In this document: one piece after another, positions 20,550 to 31,649 of the stretch
Numbering within the stretch: position 1 is the first letter of the stretch
Layout of the letters: each line of letters starts with the position of its first letter
Source of the DNA: Gautieria morchelliformis
Taxonomy: Eukaryota; Basidiomycota; Agaricomycetes; Gomphales; Gomphaceae
Assembly (NCBI GenBank): GCA_015179125.1
Contig: WHVA01000293.1
Span: 78,553 to 142,552, forward strand
Direction of reading: 5' to 3'
Length of the DNA stretch: 64,000 nucleotides
Translations under genes and position numbers: made by a program
Notes under the pieces: model-generated
What the model was told of the DNA's origin: nothing
Database searches by the model: none
Seen by the model: the letters and a program-made list of their open reading frames with translations, nothing else

Positions 20550-21576
20550 AGCATGAGCTCATGAGGATGTCTCCTACCTGTCCCCCCAGCAGCGGCTCCT
20601 TCCCACACGATTCGCACCCGGAGGACGCGCCATGCCTGTGCGCGACGCCGCGAGAGAGCTGGAGAGGAATGTGCAACTGGAGCGCGTGGCACGGGATGTC
20701 CGCGTGGTTCCGTGTGCGGGAGCGTGTGTTTCTGAGGGCAGGGGGCGCGTGCAAGGACTGAACAGGGAGCGGTTTTGGGCTGGGACGGGGCACGCTGAAA
20801 GGCTGGCGCGAGGATACCCCAGACGACGTTAGTACTTCAAGATGGCCTGGAAAGGGAGTTTAGCGGCGCGGGCGACCGTGAGTTTTATGTCAGCTGGGAG
20901 CAGATACGTGCGATTGACGTGGCGGTGGACGATCCTCGGTGAAGCGAGAAGGGGTCTGGAGAGCGCTTCCCCGCGGGTGACGCGTGGAGGTGAGCGGCTG
21001 GGCATGGCGGCGGGTAACAGCACACCACACTCTCCCGATCCTGGCATGCTGCCACGGCGCACATCCACCCATCCCAGCACACACGCCACCGCCGACGACG
21101 AAAGCAACACTCGCACCCACATCAGCTTCAGCGCCCCCAGGGCCTCACACGCGGCCCGCACCTCCCCCTCACTCCGCCGCGCCTGCACCCAACGCTGCCC
21201 CTACAAGCTTCCCCGCGGCTGCACTCGCAACATCGCCCGTCCCGCACCGCCGCACCGCCGCACCCCCTTAACCCCCCGCCGCCGCGTGGGAAAATACACG
21301 CATGACGCAACGCGGCTTGGTGAACCCACCACCCACCACCCACCACCCACCACCCACCATTCCTCCCTGCCCTCCCCCGAGGAAACGAAACCGCGCACGT
21401 TCTCCCGCCCAACGCGTAACCCCTGCCGCACAGCGGCGCAAGCAAAAGTGACACTCATAAGTCACTTTGTGAACCGCCTGCTCGTCTGGTGGACGACCAG
21501 GGCCATGGGATCACTCATGAGTCGAGTGCCGGAGGTACAGCGGCAGGCACCAAAGGGCATCGCGCAGTCAAGGTGA
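20550..21576 (+). pseudogene. H2-family gene, unit 2 (unknown function)
   Basis: The paralog following H1 shows, in several frames, GHEHELM-like and RMSPTCPPSSGSFPHDSH blocks, the RELERNVQLE block, an AREFSG-like block near 20860 (GEFSGAGDREFYVSWEQIRA when read in the appropriate frame), then a Pro/His-rich tail and VNRLLVWWTTRAMG near the end. The last 244-codon frame (20842-21576) is open but crosses what appear to be exon boundaries, so exon structure is not resolved. High GC (many CG) contrasts with the decayed copy at 11058. I do not recognise the family. Confidence 0.4.
21325..21360 (+). repeat. CCCACCA short tandem repeat
   Basis: Five or so copies of CACCACC/CCCACCA lie inside the H2 Pro/His-rich region. 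The corresponding parts of the other two copies have fewer, so length varies between duplicates. Confidence 0.7.
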
Positions 21577-21659
21577 CGATGGCTTCAAGTATCACGCCTT
21601 GAGACTTGAAGACAGACACGCGGACACGCAGCAAGCCTATCGCTTTTGGCATATCTGTG

Positions 21660-21970
21660 TATGCTTATGCACATCAACACCGTACGGTGCTCGCGTGGAG
21701 TTTAAATACACTCCTGCTCGTGCCACTGCAATATCAGCGTCCATCATATTGATCGGGTACGTCGTGGTCTCCCACAGTTTAAACTCATTTTAATGTGATG
21801 CCAGACTTCACCTGGGCCAAGCGCTGCTGATATTCGTGCGCATTACAATGGGGTTTTGCATACTCTCGTGTGGCAGGGTGTTCGGCGCAGTCATGGGCTT
21901 AGTGGACAAGCGGTACATACATAAAGCAAAGTAATAACAACTTACGAACAAAGGCAAATTCGAAGCTTCG
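21660..21970. repeat. Intergenic spacer of the 6.2-kb unit, copy 2 (shortened)
   Basis: It matches 11640-12490 and 30803-31568 but lacks their middle (about 500 bp deleted after the GTGTTCGGCGCAGTCATGGG region). No gene is supported. Confidence 0.65.
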
Positions 21971-22251
21971 CAGCATATATATATATGCGCATATGTATCT
22001 ACTATTTTTGACAGTATGGAGTGACCAGAGTGATCAGATAACCACAACTTCTAAGGCGACCAATTGCAAAGTGCTGCAATAGATTGGAAAGGTGAGAATG
22101 GGATGGTTAAGGCAAGTTGCTGCATCTTGATTGCTGTGGGGTTTATATTTGAATTGTGCCTATGATGCATTAGTTTGCATGCTACCCTTAAGCCTCTGCT
22201 GTTCTTCCAGATCCTACCAAGCTATTAATCAGTGCCTGATGGAGACCCAAA

Positions 22252-24001
22252 TCACTCACTGGACACAACAGGGCCCACCAGTTCTACATCTCCAGAATAT
22301 CCAGTTGCCCAAGGGAACTCCTCTAACTCTATCCCAGCTGGCCTAGCTTCTTCAGACAGATGGAACTCCTGATCAGCCACATTGTTTTGCAAGGTCTCAG
22401 CACCAAAAGTCTGTGGGTTCCCAAATTCAGCCACTATGGCATTGTGAACACTTTGTCTGGCTGCTTGGAAGGTGGAGAATGAAAGAGTGGGTAATGAGGG
22501 GCTGATAAGTTGAGTGTGTCTCTCTTTGAGAGCTAGGTGAAAATGGCAGATGATAACTGCTGACAAGCTGTATGTGCATTGTTAGTACAAGCACAGGTCT
22601 TTCCCACTGAAAATATACCTATTCTGAAGAGGGCTTAAGATGGTACCCAGGCTTGGCTTTATACAACAAAGGAGCTGAAATTAGCCATTTTTATTATCAA
22701 GATCAATGTCTTACGTACCCTCAATACCTGAAATGTAAAAGAAAACAGAGTAAGCTCTCAAAGCTTAACACATTTATAAGTAACAAGACCTTAGATATGA
22801 TAGCATTAGCTACAGTAATGGTGAGCACAAATATGAATATGAATCAGACATGAAATATAATAGGAATAATATTCCATACCCATATCTGACAAAGCCTTAT
22901 CTGAGATTAGTGATATGACCATATATATATGCAATATGTTATATGCTCACCTTGGTAAATGAGTAGACTAATGAGAGATTTCTTATCCCAAATCTCACCT
23001 TTTTGCCAAAGCCTCAGGGTTTGAATTGAGCTCAGAATGGTTACTATCACAACTCCAGTGTCAAACAGGATTACAGTAACATTATTGATGGTGTCCACTG
23101 CCAAAGGTATTCAGTGACAAATCAGGCAAATACAGACCCCTAGATCTTACCCCTGCAGAAGTTGTTAGTATAAATCTATGCAGAAAGTCCTAGTCAGTAC
23201 TGACAAAATCACTCTATTAAGTTGTGATATAGTGATATTGCAGTTGTTCCAAACAGACAGGTACTATATCCAGTGAAATGAATTTATGCTATTTATATGA
23301 AGTCTACACAGGGACATACCACTTGAGTGATAATAGCACCAAGGATAAGCAGCGCAAGAACACCCAAAACTCTTTGATTCTGAAGGGAAATCACATAGGT
23401 GCGAGCTAGCAGTAGGCCTAGACAAGTAAATTGTGTTGATCTTTCTACCTGAGAAATATAGGGGTATAATCCCTCACCCTGTATTCCAATGAGAGAAAGA
23501 ACGCCACAAGGATCACTGAGGTGATTGATAGCATTACATTTCCTCCAAATATATGAGTCTCTAGGTTGCTTTTGCATGAAGAATGAAAGTCTTACTAGAT
23601 GCTCATTCAAATCAGTAGGGGGGTTACTCATGAGAACAATGGACGTAATGCACCTCAGTGGAAATGTTAGATAAGTTAACATATATCTCAGCAAGAAACC
23701 AAACCAAGGGCATGTAACGAGCAAGTAAATAGAGAATGGTGCCGAGCCTGACGGCCTTGCACCAAATGTGGCTGATCTCAGATGGCAGTGTGAGAAGCAC
23801 GTCAAAGAAGAGTAGTGCTGTGTAACAAGGTATGGAACTCGTGGAATTACGCGGGAAATGGACACATACCAAGCGCTGCGAAGATGGCAGAGTTGATCGC
23901 AAAGCTAGTTCAGGTAAGCTGTTTTGCATCGCACTCAATGTAGTAAGTACGGACCTGTCTGATATCACCTGGATAACAGCCGAGGCGTCCGCCTGAGACA
24001 T
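22252..24001 (-). CDS. DUF6533-type multi-pass membrane protein gene, copy 3
   Basis: This is the clearest exon structure in the array. From ATG 24001: exon 24001-23955, intron 23954-23905 (50 nt), exon 23904-23870, intron 23869-23818 (52 nt), exon 23817-23705, intron 23704-23654 (51 nt). The first three exons total 195 nt and read in frame through SFAINSAIFAALALLFFD, LLTLPSEISHIWCKAV and ILYLLARYMPL, the DUF6533 signature. Later blocks: VISLQNQRVLGVLALLILGA (about 23330-23400), FDTGVVIVTILSSIQTLRLW (22990-23060), AVIICHFHLALKER (22525-22563). The protein should be an integral membrane protein of unknown function. Its C-terminus stops early at VVSSE (22252), where copy 2 has two extra bases and runs on. 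Exons around 23480-23650 are unresolved. Confidence 0.65.
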
Positions 24002-24085
24002 GATATAAGACAGAGAAACTGGGATGCGGACGATGGACTAAGTTTTGAGTAACGATGTGGGGTTGGAGTAGCGGATCGCGAAGGT

Positions 24086-24096
24086 GTATATATAAG
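24086..24096 (-). promoter_or_regulatory. TATA box of DUF6533 copy 3
   Basis: TGTATATATAA lies about 85-95 bp upstream of ATG 24001, conserved in all copies. Confidence 0.5.
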
Positions 24097-24596
24097 ATTC
24101 TGGCCATGGGTGCTGCCAGGTCAACAGATATTCACAGCATCCTATATCAGTTAACAATACAACGTCAACGCATCAGACAGGGGTAGCCCGGCAGGGGCGA
24201 GTAATTGATGTTTGGGTTCTTGCCTGAAATTGGTCATCGCCTCCGATTTGCCTGTGTCCATATAAACTTGTCATGTAGGCACACTGGGTACTCATTGACG
24301 ACTCACAGTGCAGTGTCAGTGTGACACCACATGAAAACCAATTGCGACACAGCTCACGGATGTGTATCAAGATGTCGCGTATCCGGTGTGTTCCTTATAA
24401 AGAGGGGAACATGAGGCACATGAGAGATCTAGCTCAATCGCCAGAGTTTTCATGTATCTGTAATTACATAGAGATGTTGGATGGTCTCTGCAGACATACC
24501 AGCTCGTGTCGATGTTGCTGGATATAGCGACACGAGAAATTTCTCATTTGGCGGCATGTCCTGTACGACGTGGGAAGCGGTCGTATAAAGAGACCA

Positions 24597-24791
24597 TCAA
24601 ATTTCGACATGGAGAACAATGTCATGGTAACCGAGATATGGTGCATTCGGTGTATCGGCGGTGACGGCGATGTAGAGCTGTGTCCGGTGGCCCAGGAGAG
24701 CCCAGGAAGCTACTGAGGTGATCTGGGACATCTTTGCAATTTTGTTCAGTGTGATATTATTAGAATGGGGACAGTGCGACCTAGTGAGCAT
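24597..24791 (-). pseudogene. Small conserved ORF upstream of DUF6533, copy 3, damaged
   Basis: It matches the MSQIT frame of 9881-10105 (YIAVTADTPNA) but stops before the MPPNEKFLVSLYP block, which survives further on in the same direction without a continuous frame. Confidence 0.4.
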
Positions 24792-24897
24792 AAACGATAT
24801 TGGACGCCTGGCTATTCTGATTGGAAAAAATTGTAGCTGTCGTGAATCATGTCAGCTCCCTTGGAACACCGGTAACTGGTGGGATCCAGAGTCAAAC

Positions 24898-24913
24898 AAA
24901 AAAAAAAAAACGA
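24898..24913 (+). repeat. Short A-tract
   Basis: An A-run occurs where copies 1 and 4 read GTAAAACATAAACGAC, so it is a local expansion in this unit. Confidence 0.7.
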
Positions 24914-25665
24914 CATCATCTAGATACACAAAGCATTCCCATCGAATTTCATAAACACTTATCGACCGGACACTGATAATTCTGAACAAAGAGTGTGCCT
25001 TCCACCCACCAAACAAAGACAAACATGCACACCGACGCTCGAATGAGCAGCGTGACAAAGACACGGACACGGATACGGACACCGACAACCTCATCTTTCA
25101 TGGCACACTGTGGGTAGTCAACCCAATGAATCCTATTGGGTGGACCCACTGAGGATTCAGTATATAAACCATTATAGCTAGTGTAAATACCAATAGAACC
25201 CGTTGAAAATTCAATGAATCGGTTTCAGTGGAAAAAGTTTCGTTTCAATGAGTTGGTTTCAGGGGTTGACTCATGTGTATTCAGGGATCCTACAACAGAA
25301 GACCAATGGATTGAACCAGGCATTTCAATTCAACGACCACTGGGTTCCCATGAATAGTCACTTACAACCCCATGGTTCTATCACCACATTTCAGAGATGC
25401 AGCAACTGAATGCCCCATTATTTCAAGTCATAAATCAATATATACAAGGGAAAATACAGATGAAACATAAGGTGAAAATCACTGAAATACCGCTTTTCAA
25501 TCCATGAAACCTGGGAATGGTGTGCATCTGTGCTTGGCGATGCAAGACATGAGAGCAATCCAAGACACAAGAAAAAGTAGATGACCTGCATAACAGCTGG
25601 TACCAAAAGGAAAAACAGAATCAGTCGCGGGTAGCAACCCCCGCCGTCGGCCGCACGCACCTGAC

Positions 25666-25885
25666 TCATGCTCAATGATCGCTACCTTGGGGATTCCGCC
25701 AGCTCCCACGCCGCATCCAATTCTCCGGCACAACATGTCCGAGTCCACAATCAGGATAAGCTCGCCCACACGTATGGCGCACCCGTTCGCTGCCCACGGC
25801 ATCCACTGCCGCCCGATCTCCTCAAACTTCTCCTCGATCGCCAGGTGCAGTGTGCGCTCCTCGAGGTCGAGCCTCACATCCGCAG
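25666..25885 (-). pseudogene. Captured fragment of a fungal GT2 (cellulose-synthase-like) glycosyltransferase gene
   Basis: On the minus strand the frame reads LDLEERTLHLAIEE, EEIGRQWMPWAANG, IRVGELILIVDSD and, after a short out-of-frame stretch (GCTGGCGGAATCCCCAAG region), VAIIEHES, then a GTGCGT donor-like site. This order is the core of the large fungal GT2 membrane glycosyltransferases, with VDSD as the metal-binding DxD-type motif. Those proteins have well over 800 residues; only about 70 are here, with at least one small insertion/deletion between VDSD and VAII. The usual His/Gln before HES reads Glu here. It is a host gene piece picked up by the transposon. Confidence 0.7.
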
Positions 25886-25889
25886 CCGT

Positions 25890-27240
25890 CAGCACACTGC
25901 TCGACGTCATCGTCGTGAGTGCGGTCGCACCTGAGCGTGCCGAGTTCGAGCTCGTGTCCATACCCGCACCCGCCGCGGCGATAGGCTTTCACAGGAAGTA
26001 CACAGGGGATGGGTCGAGCGAACGCCCAACTCACCATCTATGCGCCGTTCTCGCGTGGATGACTGAGTGGGTGGCGAAAGATTGGAGGGAAGCCGTGACG
26101 GTGGGTCGAGTGATTTTGAGGTAAGATCGCCGAAACCACTTGACGGGGGTGGCGCCAGCGTCCCAGGCACTCTATCCCCAACTACTGTTGAAGATGACAT
26201 TGAGTAGTGGGTGGTATCCATGCAAACATTTGGGGGTATCGAACTGAACCTTGTACTCGCCATCGCCTTGCCGCAATTATCACAAACGGTGGGACGGCCT
26301 TTAAGACTTTTCACCACACGACCCTCCCGCATACCACAGCGCCAAAACACATTGATCATACCCTTTTTTGCACCCCTTATCCCATTCCTATATATTGCGC
26401 CGTTCTTTCCCTCCCTTACCAGCTCACATCCACAATCCAACACCGCTCTCATACCATCGTTTCCGAGACGACCCATCCCATACACGGTCTCGCTAGCGGA
26501 ATTTTCACTCTCGGTTTCTTCTGAATCAGGCGCAGGAGTTGAAGGTCGAGGCCGGAGCCTCGGTTTAGGACGTGGCTGTTCTCATCGGAAATGGGGCTTG
26601 ATCGATGAATGAGCAGGGTTCTGTTTAACGGCCAACGGCGCTGGGGCGGAGCCTGACGAAAAAGTCGTGGTGAATGAAGGCTGGGACGTGAAGAAGGAAC
26701 CAGACGCACGTGCACGGATGCTGAACAGCGACTTCAGCCTATGTCGACACTGTACTGGATTCCGTTTCTGTACCATGGTGTCACCCTCCTTGCCCTCTTC
26801 CTTTTCACAGCCTCAATCGGTCTCTCTATCAAATTGTGTGACAGCTTCCGCCATGAAGAACAGCTGGGACAGCTACCTGGTGCGGTGGTGGAGAACCTGG
26901 GATCACTCAGGTTGCGGCTGAGCGTGCAGGCGATCCGGTAACCGTGCAGGAGGGATCAATCTCGCGTGTGCGGTCAGGCTGAGTTCAAGACTCTGCCCAA
27001 CCAGGACACGGGTGTAAGGAGAAGAGTGGGAGAAGAATACTACGTGCGCTACGACGAGGCGAGTTGAGGGGCTGACAGTGGTGGCGATGGCGAGAGCGAA
27101 GGATGAAGAGTGCGCATACATTCGTTCTTGCATTAGTCAGCCAGGTTGTACTCCAACTTGTCCTGTGCCTTTCGCCTTCCGCCAGAAATCGATTATCTTG
27201 CCTACTAGGTATTAGCACAACTCGCGATCATACCCCAGAC
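25890..27240. other. Remaining interior of the GT2-bearing transposon, unrecognised
   Basis: It has gene-like base composition and long minus-strand frames (for example 25907-26485 and 26582-26776), one with a C-x2-C pair (VCDNCGKAM). I cannot place them in any family. It may be further captured host sequence, including exons and introns upstream of the GT2 piece. Beyond 27240 the sequence is AT-rich and subterminal. Confidence 0.4.
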
Positions 27241-28132
27241 ACTTGCACTAGTTGGATCATGATTAGATAAAAAAAAAATCTCATTCATCATTTGGACTTT
27301 GCAATTTTTCCTGTACCTAAATTTCAGTACAAGTTGGTACTGTAATTTAGCTGTAGTGCAAGCAGAACTGAAATATAGCACTTATTCTTTCTATACTTAG
27401 TGCTGTATCTCAAAAGCAGTTGTCACTTGGGGCCACAGTAGCATTCCGGCACCTCAAGCATGGAAATTCATTGATACATATATGGAAACTTCAGTATATT
27501 TGCCCAGAAATATATATATTAATTCACTGGATTTCACTGAGTGCTCCATGAGCTATCTTGAAAATTTTTAAGTGTGCGAACAACGGCAATCCAGGCCCTC
27601 AAGCACTGAAATTCTCATGATAATTACATTGAATATGTAGTTCCTATGGCATGGAAACTAAGTGACAAGGCCACTGAAAATTCTACTGGTCCAACCACTT
27701 GAATAATTTCATTGGTTTTTTCTAGGAAACCCGGTAAGCTCAAATTTCATTGGTTTGTTTCAATGGGGGCTGTTTCAATGATGTACCCACTGAAAACAGA
27801 AACCCCGTGGGTAAACTCACTAGGTTTCAATGGATTCGCTATCCACAGTGGGCATTACCACGCATTTTACCCGTCTACACTGCTACCAGCCTTCCCTCCC
27901 AGGCTTCATATCTCCCACCGCCCTCTCCCGCCCGGCCATGCACTTATAGTGATGTTTCCGGTATGCCTTCCAGTGGAGGGGGCGGTGGGGTGAATGTGTA
28001 TGTGCCTGGTGGCTAGCAAGGGGAACGAGCGGAGTATCCGGTATTTCCCTTTGGATATTAACAGCCCATCCATCCTGCATGACACTTTTGTTGCTTTCTC
28101 CACCACATCTCGCCATCCATCCATCCGCTAGC

Positions 28133-28790
28133 ATGACTCAGACACAGACACAAGCACAGGCCCTGGAGACATAACCCCACCCAGCCTGTGGTACATCCTG
28201 TTGCCCGGTCCCGTGTATCTCGTACCGAACGCCACTCGCTGCTCCCTGACTCCACCCTCCCGCCCCTCACGTCCCGCACTGCCCTCCGGCCCTGCGGCCG
28301 GCCCTTCTCGCCACCGCCCCCCGGACACGAGCTCATGAAGCTCTTCCCACCCTATCCGCCGAGCGGCGGCTCCTTCCCCCACGACCCACACGCCCACCGC
28401 GACGCGGGGGGCTTCCCCGCAGAGGACGCACGCTGCCCGTGCGAGACGTATACCCGGGCGAGCTCCAGAAGAATAGGCAGCTGGAGTGCGGCCGCGGCGC
28501 GTGGCGCGGGACGTCCGCGTGGTTCGGCGTGCAGGAGCGCGGGTTTTTCAGGGGCGGGTGCGGGAGTTGGGGCGGAGGCGGGGCCGGGCGCATGCTCCAA
28601 GGCGGGCGCGCCCGCGACGACACCGAGCCCCCAGACGTCGGGAGTTCTTCAAGACGGCGCTGGCACGGGAGTTCAGCGGCGGGTCTGAGCGCGACTTTCA
28701 TGTCAGCGGGGAGCGCGTGGGCGCGATTGGCGATGCGGGGCCCGGGGACGAGTCCCCCACGAAGCGGCGAGGGGCCTGGGGGGCTGGCTA
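28133..28790 (+). CDS. H1-family gene, unit 3 (unknown function)
   Basis: This is the uninterrupted H1 copy. ATG 28133 (MTQTQTQAQALET) is followed by a stop, probably inside an intron beginning near 28190. Then GHELMKLFPPYPPSGGSFPH (from 28325), GGFPAEDARCPCETY, a frame change into GELQKNRQLE and VQERGFFRGG, and finally a TALAREFSGGSERDFH block ending at TAG 28788-28790. A small deletion relative to unit 2 (ATACCCGGGCGAG versus GATACCCGGGACGAG) causes the frame change, so it may be non-functional. No domain is recognised. Confidence 0.4.
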
Positions 28791-29089
28791 GTGTTCCACC
28801 CGGGCTCGGGGTCACAATTCAGGGCCGAGCCCTGAGACCTGGCCTCGGCCCCGCCTGTTGTCGGGGCTTGTGAGTGGGCACATCGTTTGAGAGGCAACGC
28901 CGAACTAAAATTCTATGTACTATTATGTGGTTAGTTGTATTCTACCGCACCCCACTTCATGGTACCTCCCATTCGCCAGTGCCTCCTCCCTTTCACCCAA
29001 CGCCCCTCTTCTCCTTAGACTCAGCCTTCACGCCCTCACGTCCCCCATCGCCCTCCCCGTGCCCTTCCCGCCCCCACCCACGGGCACAA

Positions 29090-30116
29090 GCTTATGAAGG
29101 TGTTTCCTCCTGTCCCCCAAGCAGCGGCTCCTTCCCGCACGATCCGCACAACCGCGACGCCTCGGGGAGCGGCACGCGGTTCGCGGCGGAGGACGCGCCG
29201 TGCCCGTGCGAGGCATGTACGCGACGCCGCGAGAGAGCTGGGGAGGAATGTGCAATTGGAGCGCACGTTTCCGAGGACAGGGGCGCGTGCGGGGACCGAA
29301 CAGGGAGCGGTTTTGGGGGGCAGGGTGAGACACGCTGAAAGGCGGGCGCGAAGACACCCCAGACGATGTACTTCAAGACAGGACGGCCTAGCAAGGGAGT
29401 TTCGCGGCGCGGGCGACCGCGAGCTTTATGTCCGCTCAGGCGGGTACGTGCGATTGACGTGGTGGACGATCCTCGATGGAGCGGCGCAGGGGTCTGGACA
29501 GCGCTGCTCCCGCGGGTGACGTCTATGCGTCGCTGGCGCGTGGAGGTGAGCAGCGGGGCGTCGCCCTCACCGGGCCGTCCGACTCGCCGCGGCTGGGCGC
29601 GGCAGGGGGTAACAGCATGCCACCCGCGCCTGGCCCTGGAACACTGCTACGTCGTACATCCACCCACCCCAGCACACACACGCCACCGCCGATGATGAAA
29701 GCAACAACCGCCCCCAGCGCCTCACACGCCGACCGCACCTCCCTTCACTCCACCGCGCCCGCACCCAATGCTGCACCTATCATCGCCCGTCCCGCACCGC
29801 CGCACCCCCTTAACCCCCCGCGCAGCCGCGCGGGAAATTCACGCAACGCGTCTTCGTGGACCCACCACCACCATTCCTCCCCGCCCCCCCCCCCGCCGAA
29901 ACGAAACCGCGCACGTTCTCCCGCCCAACGCGTAACCCCTGTCGCACGGCGGCGCGAGCGAGTGACGCCCGTAAGTTACTTTGTGAATCGCCTGCTGGGC
30001 TGGCGTCGAACTACGACCGCGGGATGACCCATGAGTCGAGTGCCGGAAGTACAGCGGCAGGCAGCAAATCGTGGAACGCACTCACGGTGGCTATGGGTTC
30101 AAGCATCACGACTTGA
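29090..30116 (+). pseudogene. H2-family gene, unit 3 (unknown function)
   Basis: The blocks HKLMKVFPPVPQAAAPSRTI, RELGRNVQLERTF, the REFRGAGDRELY-like block, a Pro/His-rich stretch with PPPMMKATTAP, KRNRARSPAQRV and YFVNRLLGWRRT occur in the same order as in unit 2, but in several frames. It is GC-rich with CpGs kept. The paralog H1 lies about 300 bp upstream. Exon structure is unresolved and function unknown. Confidence 0.4.
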
Positions 30117-30209
30117 GCCTTGATGACAGACACGCGGACATGCCGCGAGCCTATCGCTTTTGGCATATCCGTGTATACTTATGCGCATCGACACTGTACC
30201 GCGCTCGCG

Positions 30210-30789
30210 GGGGTGCGGTGGTGCAGTGGGACCACCGCGGCTGGGTGTCGCTTACTTGAGCGGCGCTCGCGGGTTCAAACTCCACCCTTGATTCCCCCAC
30301 TAGTCATTACCCATTACCACTACTCCCGGCACACACTATTACCTACTACTTCAAAAAATATTCGGAAAAAACCGACTGTGTAACCCCGTTGAAACCCTAT
30401 TGATGTCACAGGGGTGAAAGCTCCCCGTTCCAAAAACGGCCATCCTTCATTCTCAACAATATTGATGTCACTGGATCGGGCAATTGGGTGTTTCTCGCTT
30501 AACATCTAGGCCTACCCCTAGAACCCACGGTCCCATGGCTACGCTCAAACCTTACGAAACACTATTGCGTCACTACCCCAAGTTAGAAGGAATCGTCACA
30601 CATTCCCATGACTAATAACAACGTGGCGGCGGGTGTTGAAGGGATGAGTGAGGCACGCGAGTCGGAGTGACTGAAGGGTTAAAAGTGGCATCACATGATT
30701 AGACTAGTCCTTTGTTTGTATGACTGGCTACAGTGCACCATAAGCGCCAAGCGCTTCGAGCACTCTAATTGACTAACTCACTCACTCAC
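30210..30789 (+). mobile_element. tRNA-derived SINE, 580 bp
   Basis: The element is flanked by a perfect 13-bp direct repeat TACCGCGCTCGCG (30197-30209 and 30790-30802), typical of target-primed insertion. It begins with a tRNA-like head containing A-box TGGTGCAGTGG and B-box-like GGTTCAAACTC, followed by an unrelated body and an (ACTC)n tail. The empty site is seen at 21686-21705 (GTGCTCGCGTGGAGTTT). It has no coding capacity and depends on a LINE partner. Confidence 0.8.
30219..30282 (+). promoter_or_regulatory. Internal RNA polymerase III promoter (A box and B box) of the SINE
   Basis: The A box 30219-30229 fits TRGYNNARNNG exactly. The B box 30272-30282 fits GGTTCRANNCC except for one base near its end. 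Their spacing of about 43 bp is normal for tRNA genes. Confidence 0.65.
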
Positions 30790-30802
30790 TACCGCGCTCG
30801 CG

Positions 30803-31568
30803 TGGAGTTTAAAATACACTCTACTGGAATATCAGCGTCCATCATGTGGATCGGGTACGTCCTGATCTCCCTCAGTTTACACTCATTTTAATGTGATGCC
30901 AGACTCCATCCAGGCCAAATACTGCTGATATACGTGCGCATTACAATAGGGCCTTGCCTACTCCCATCTGGCAGGGTGTTCGATGTAGTCATGGGCTTAT
31001 GACCTTCGTGCTATGGGGCCAATGCATGGGCCGAGTCAGCGCACAGCCCAGGTGTGGGCAGGAGAGCCTTCCTCATCATACTTCTCTTCAAGTGCTGTGA
31101 CAGCACTCCACCGGAGGAACGAATTACGTTTCTCAATGATGGCATTGTGTAGGCCAGGCACTTTTATATTGGATCCAGGAACCGCAATTGGGAGTATACT
31201 TCTGCTAAACAGAATAGCATCTCAGACACTGACACCCATATCCTGGACCACAGGACAGGCTGCTGCCTGTGATGAACAGCGACTATTATTATTGATTCTA
31301 TATTTGCAAATGTGCATGTTGGGGTATTAGTTGGCACTGATGCATCCTGAGCCCTGACATAAGATGGTCTGGTGCATAAGGGTGTGATGATGGTATGGTA
31401 TACCTCATAGTGTTTATAAATAACATAACTGAACACACTTTCAGACCAGATCAGGATCTCAGGCACGTGCACGCACATGCACACACATCAATGGAGTAGT
31501 GGTGCATTCATGAAGCAAAGTAATAACAGATTACAAACAAAGAAATTTTAAAGCTTCACAGCATATAT
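30803..31568. repeat. Intergenic spacer of the 6.2-kb unit, copy 3
   Basis: It matches 11640-12490 over most of its length and ends with GCTTCACAGCATATAT, the same sequence that leads into the DUF6533 block at 12491 and 21971. Here it is cut by the putative Helitron, and the DUF6533 block resumes at 44991. Confidence 0.8.
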
Positions 31569-31649
31569 TACTCTTCTATTAAGCATACGACGTGTGAAAG
31601 TTTGTGCCCCTTTGCCCCTGTTTGTCTCTGCTTTCTCTGTTTTTTTTTG

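Larger units (their letters stand above)
25106..27850 (-). mobile_element. TIR DNA transposon (2745 bp) carrying a GT2 glycosyltransferase gene fragment
   Basis: The left end CACTGTGGGTAGTC and the inverted right end CACTGTGGATAGCG begin about 28 bp of imperfect terminal inverted repeat. GGCA flanks both sides (25102-25105 and 27851-27854). The empty site is visible in unit 1 (10474-10500, CATGGCATTACCACGC), and the two flanks rejoin to the same sequence. Subterminal regions are full of CACTGAA/TTCAATG-type motifs in both orientations. No transposase is seen, so it is non-autonomous. A 4-bp duplication and CACTG ends suggest a CMC (CACTA/Chapaev-like) relative; this is inference. Confidence 0.85.

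Noticed and set aside
20842-21576. 244-codon frame as a single-exon gene
   Set aside because: The frame crosses blocks that align with different frames in sister copies; length here reflects high GC and few stops. Only the family-level H2 call is kept.
26211-26612. 133-codon plus-strand frame inside the GT2-bearing element
   Set aside because: Low-complexity, no recognisable domain, and opposite in strand to the only supported coding piece.
30210-30285. A functional tRNA gene
   Set aside because: A and B boxes are present, but the acceptor stem pairs over only about five bases, no convincing anticodon arm is seen, and the region is bounded by a 13-bp duplication with a long body. It is better explained as a SINE head.
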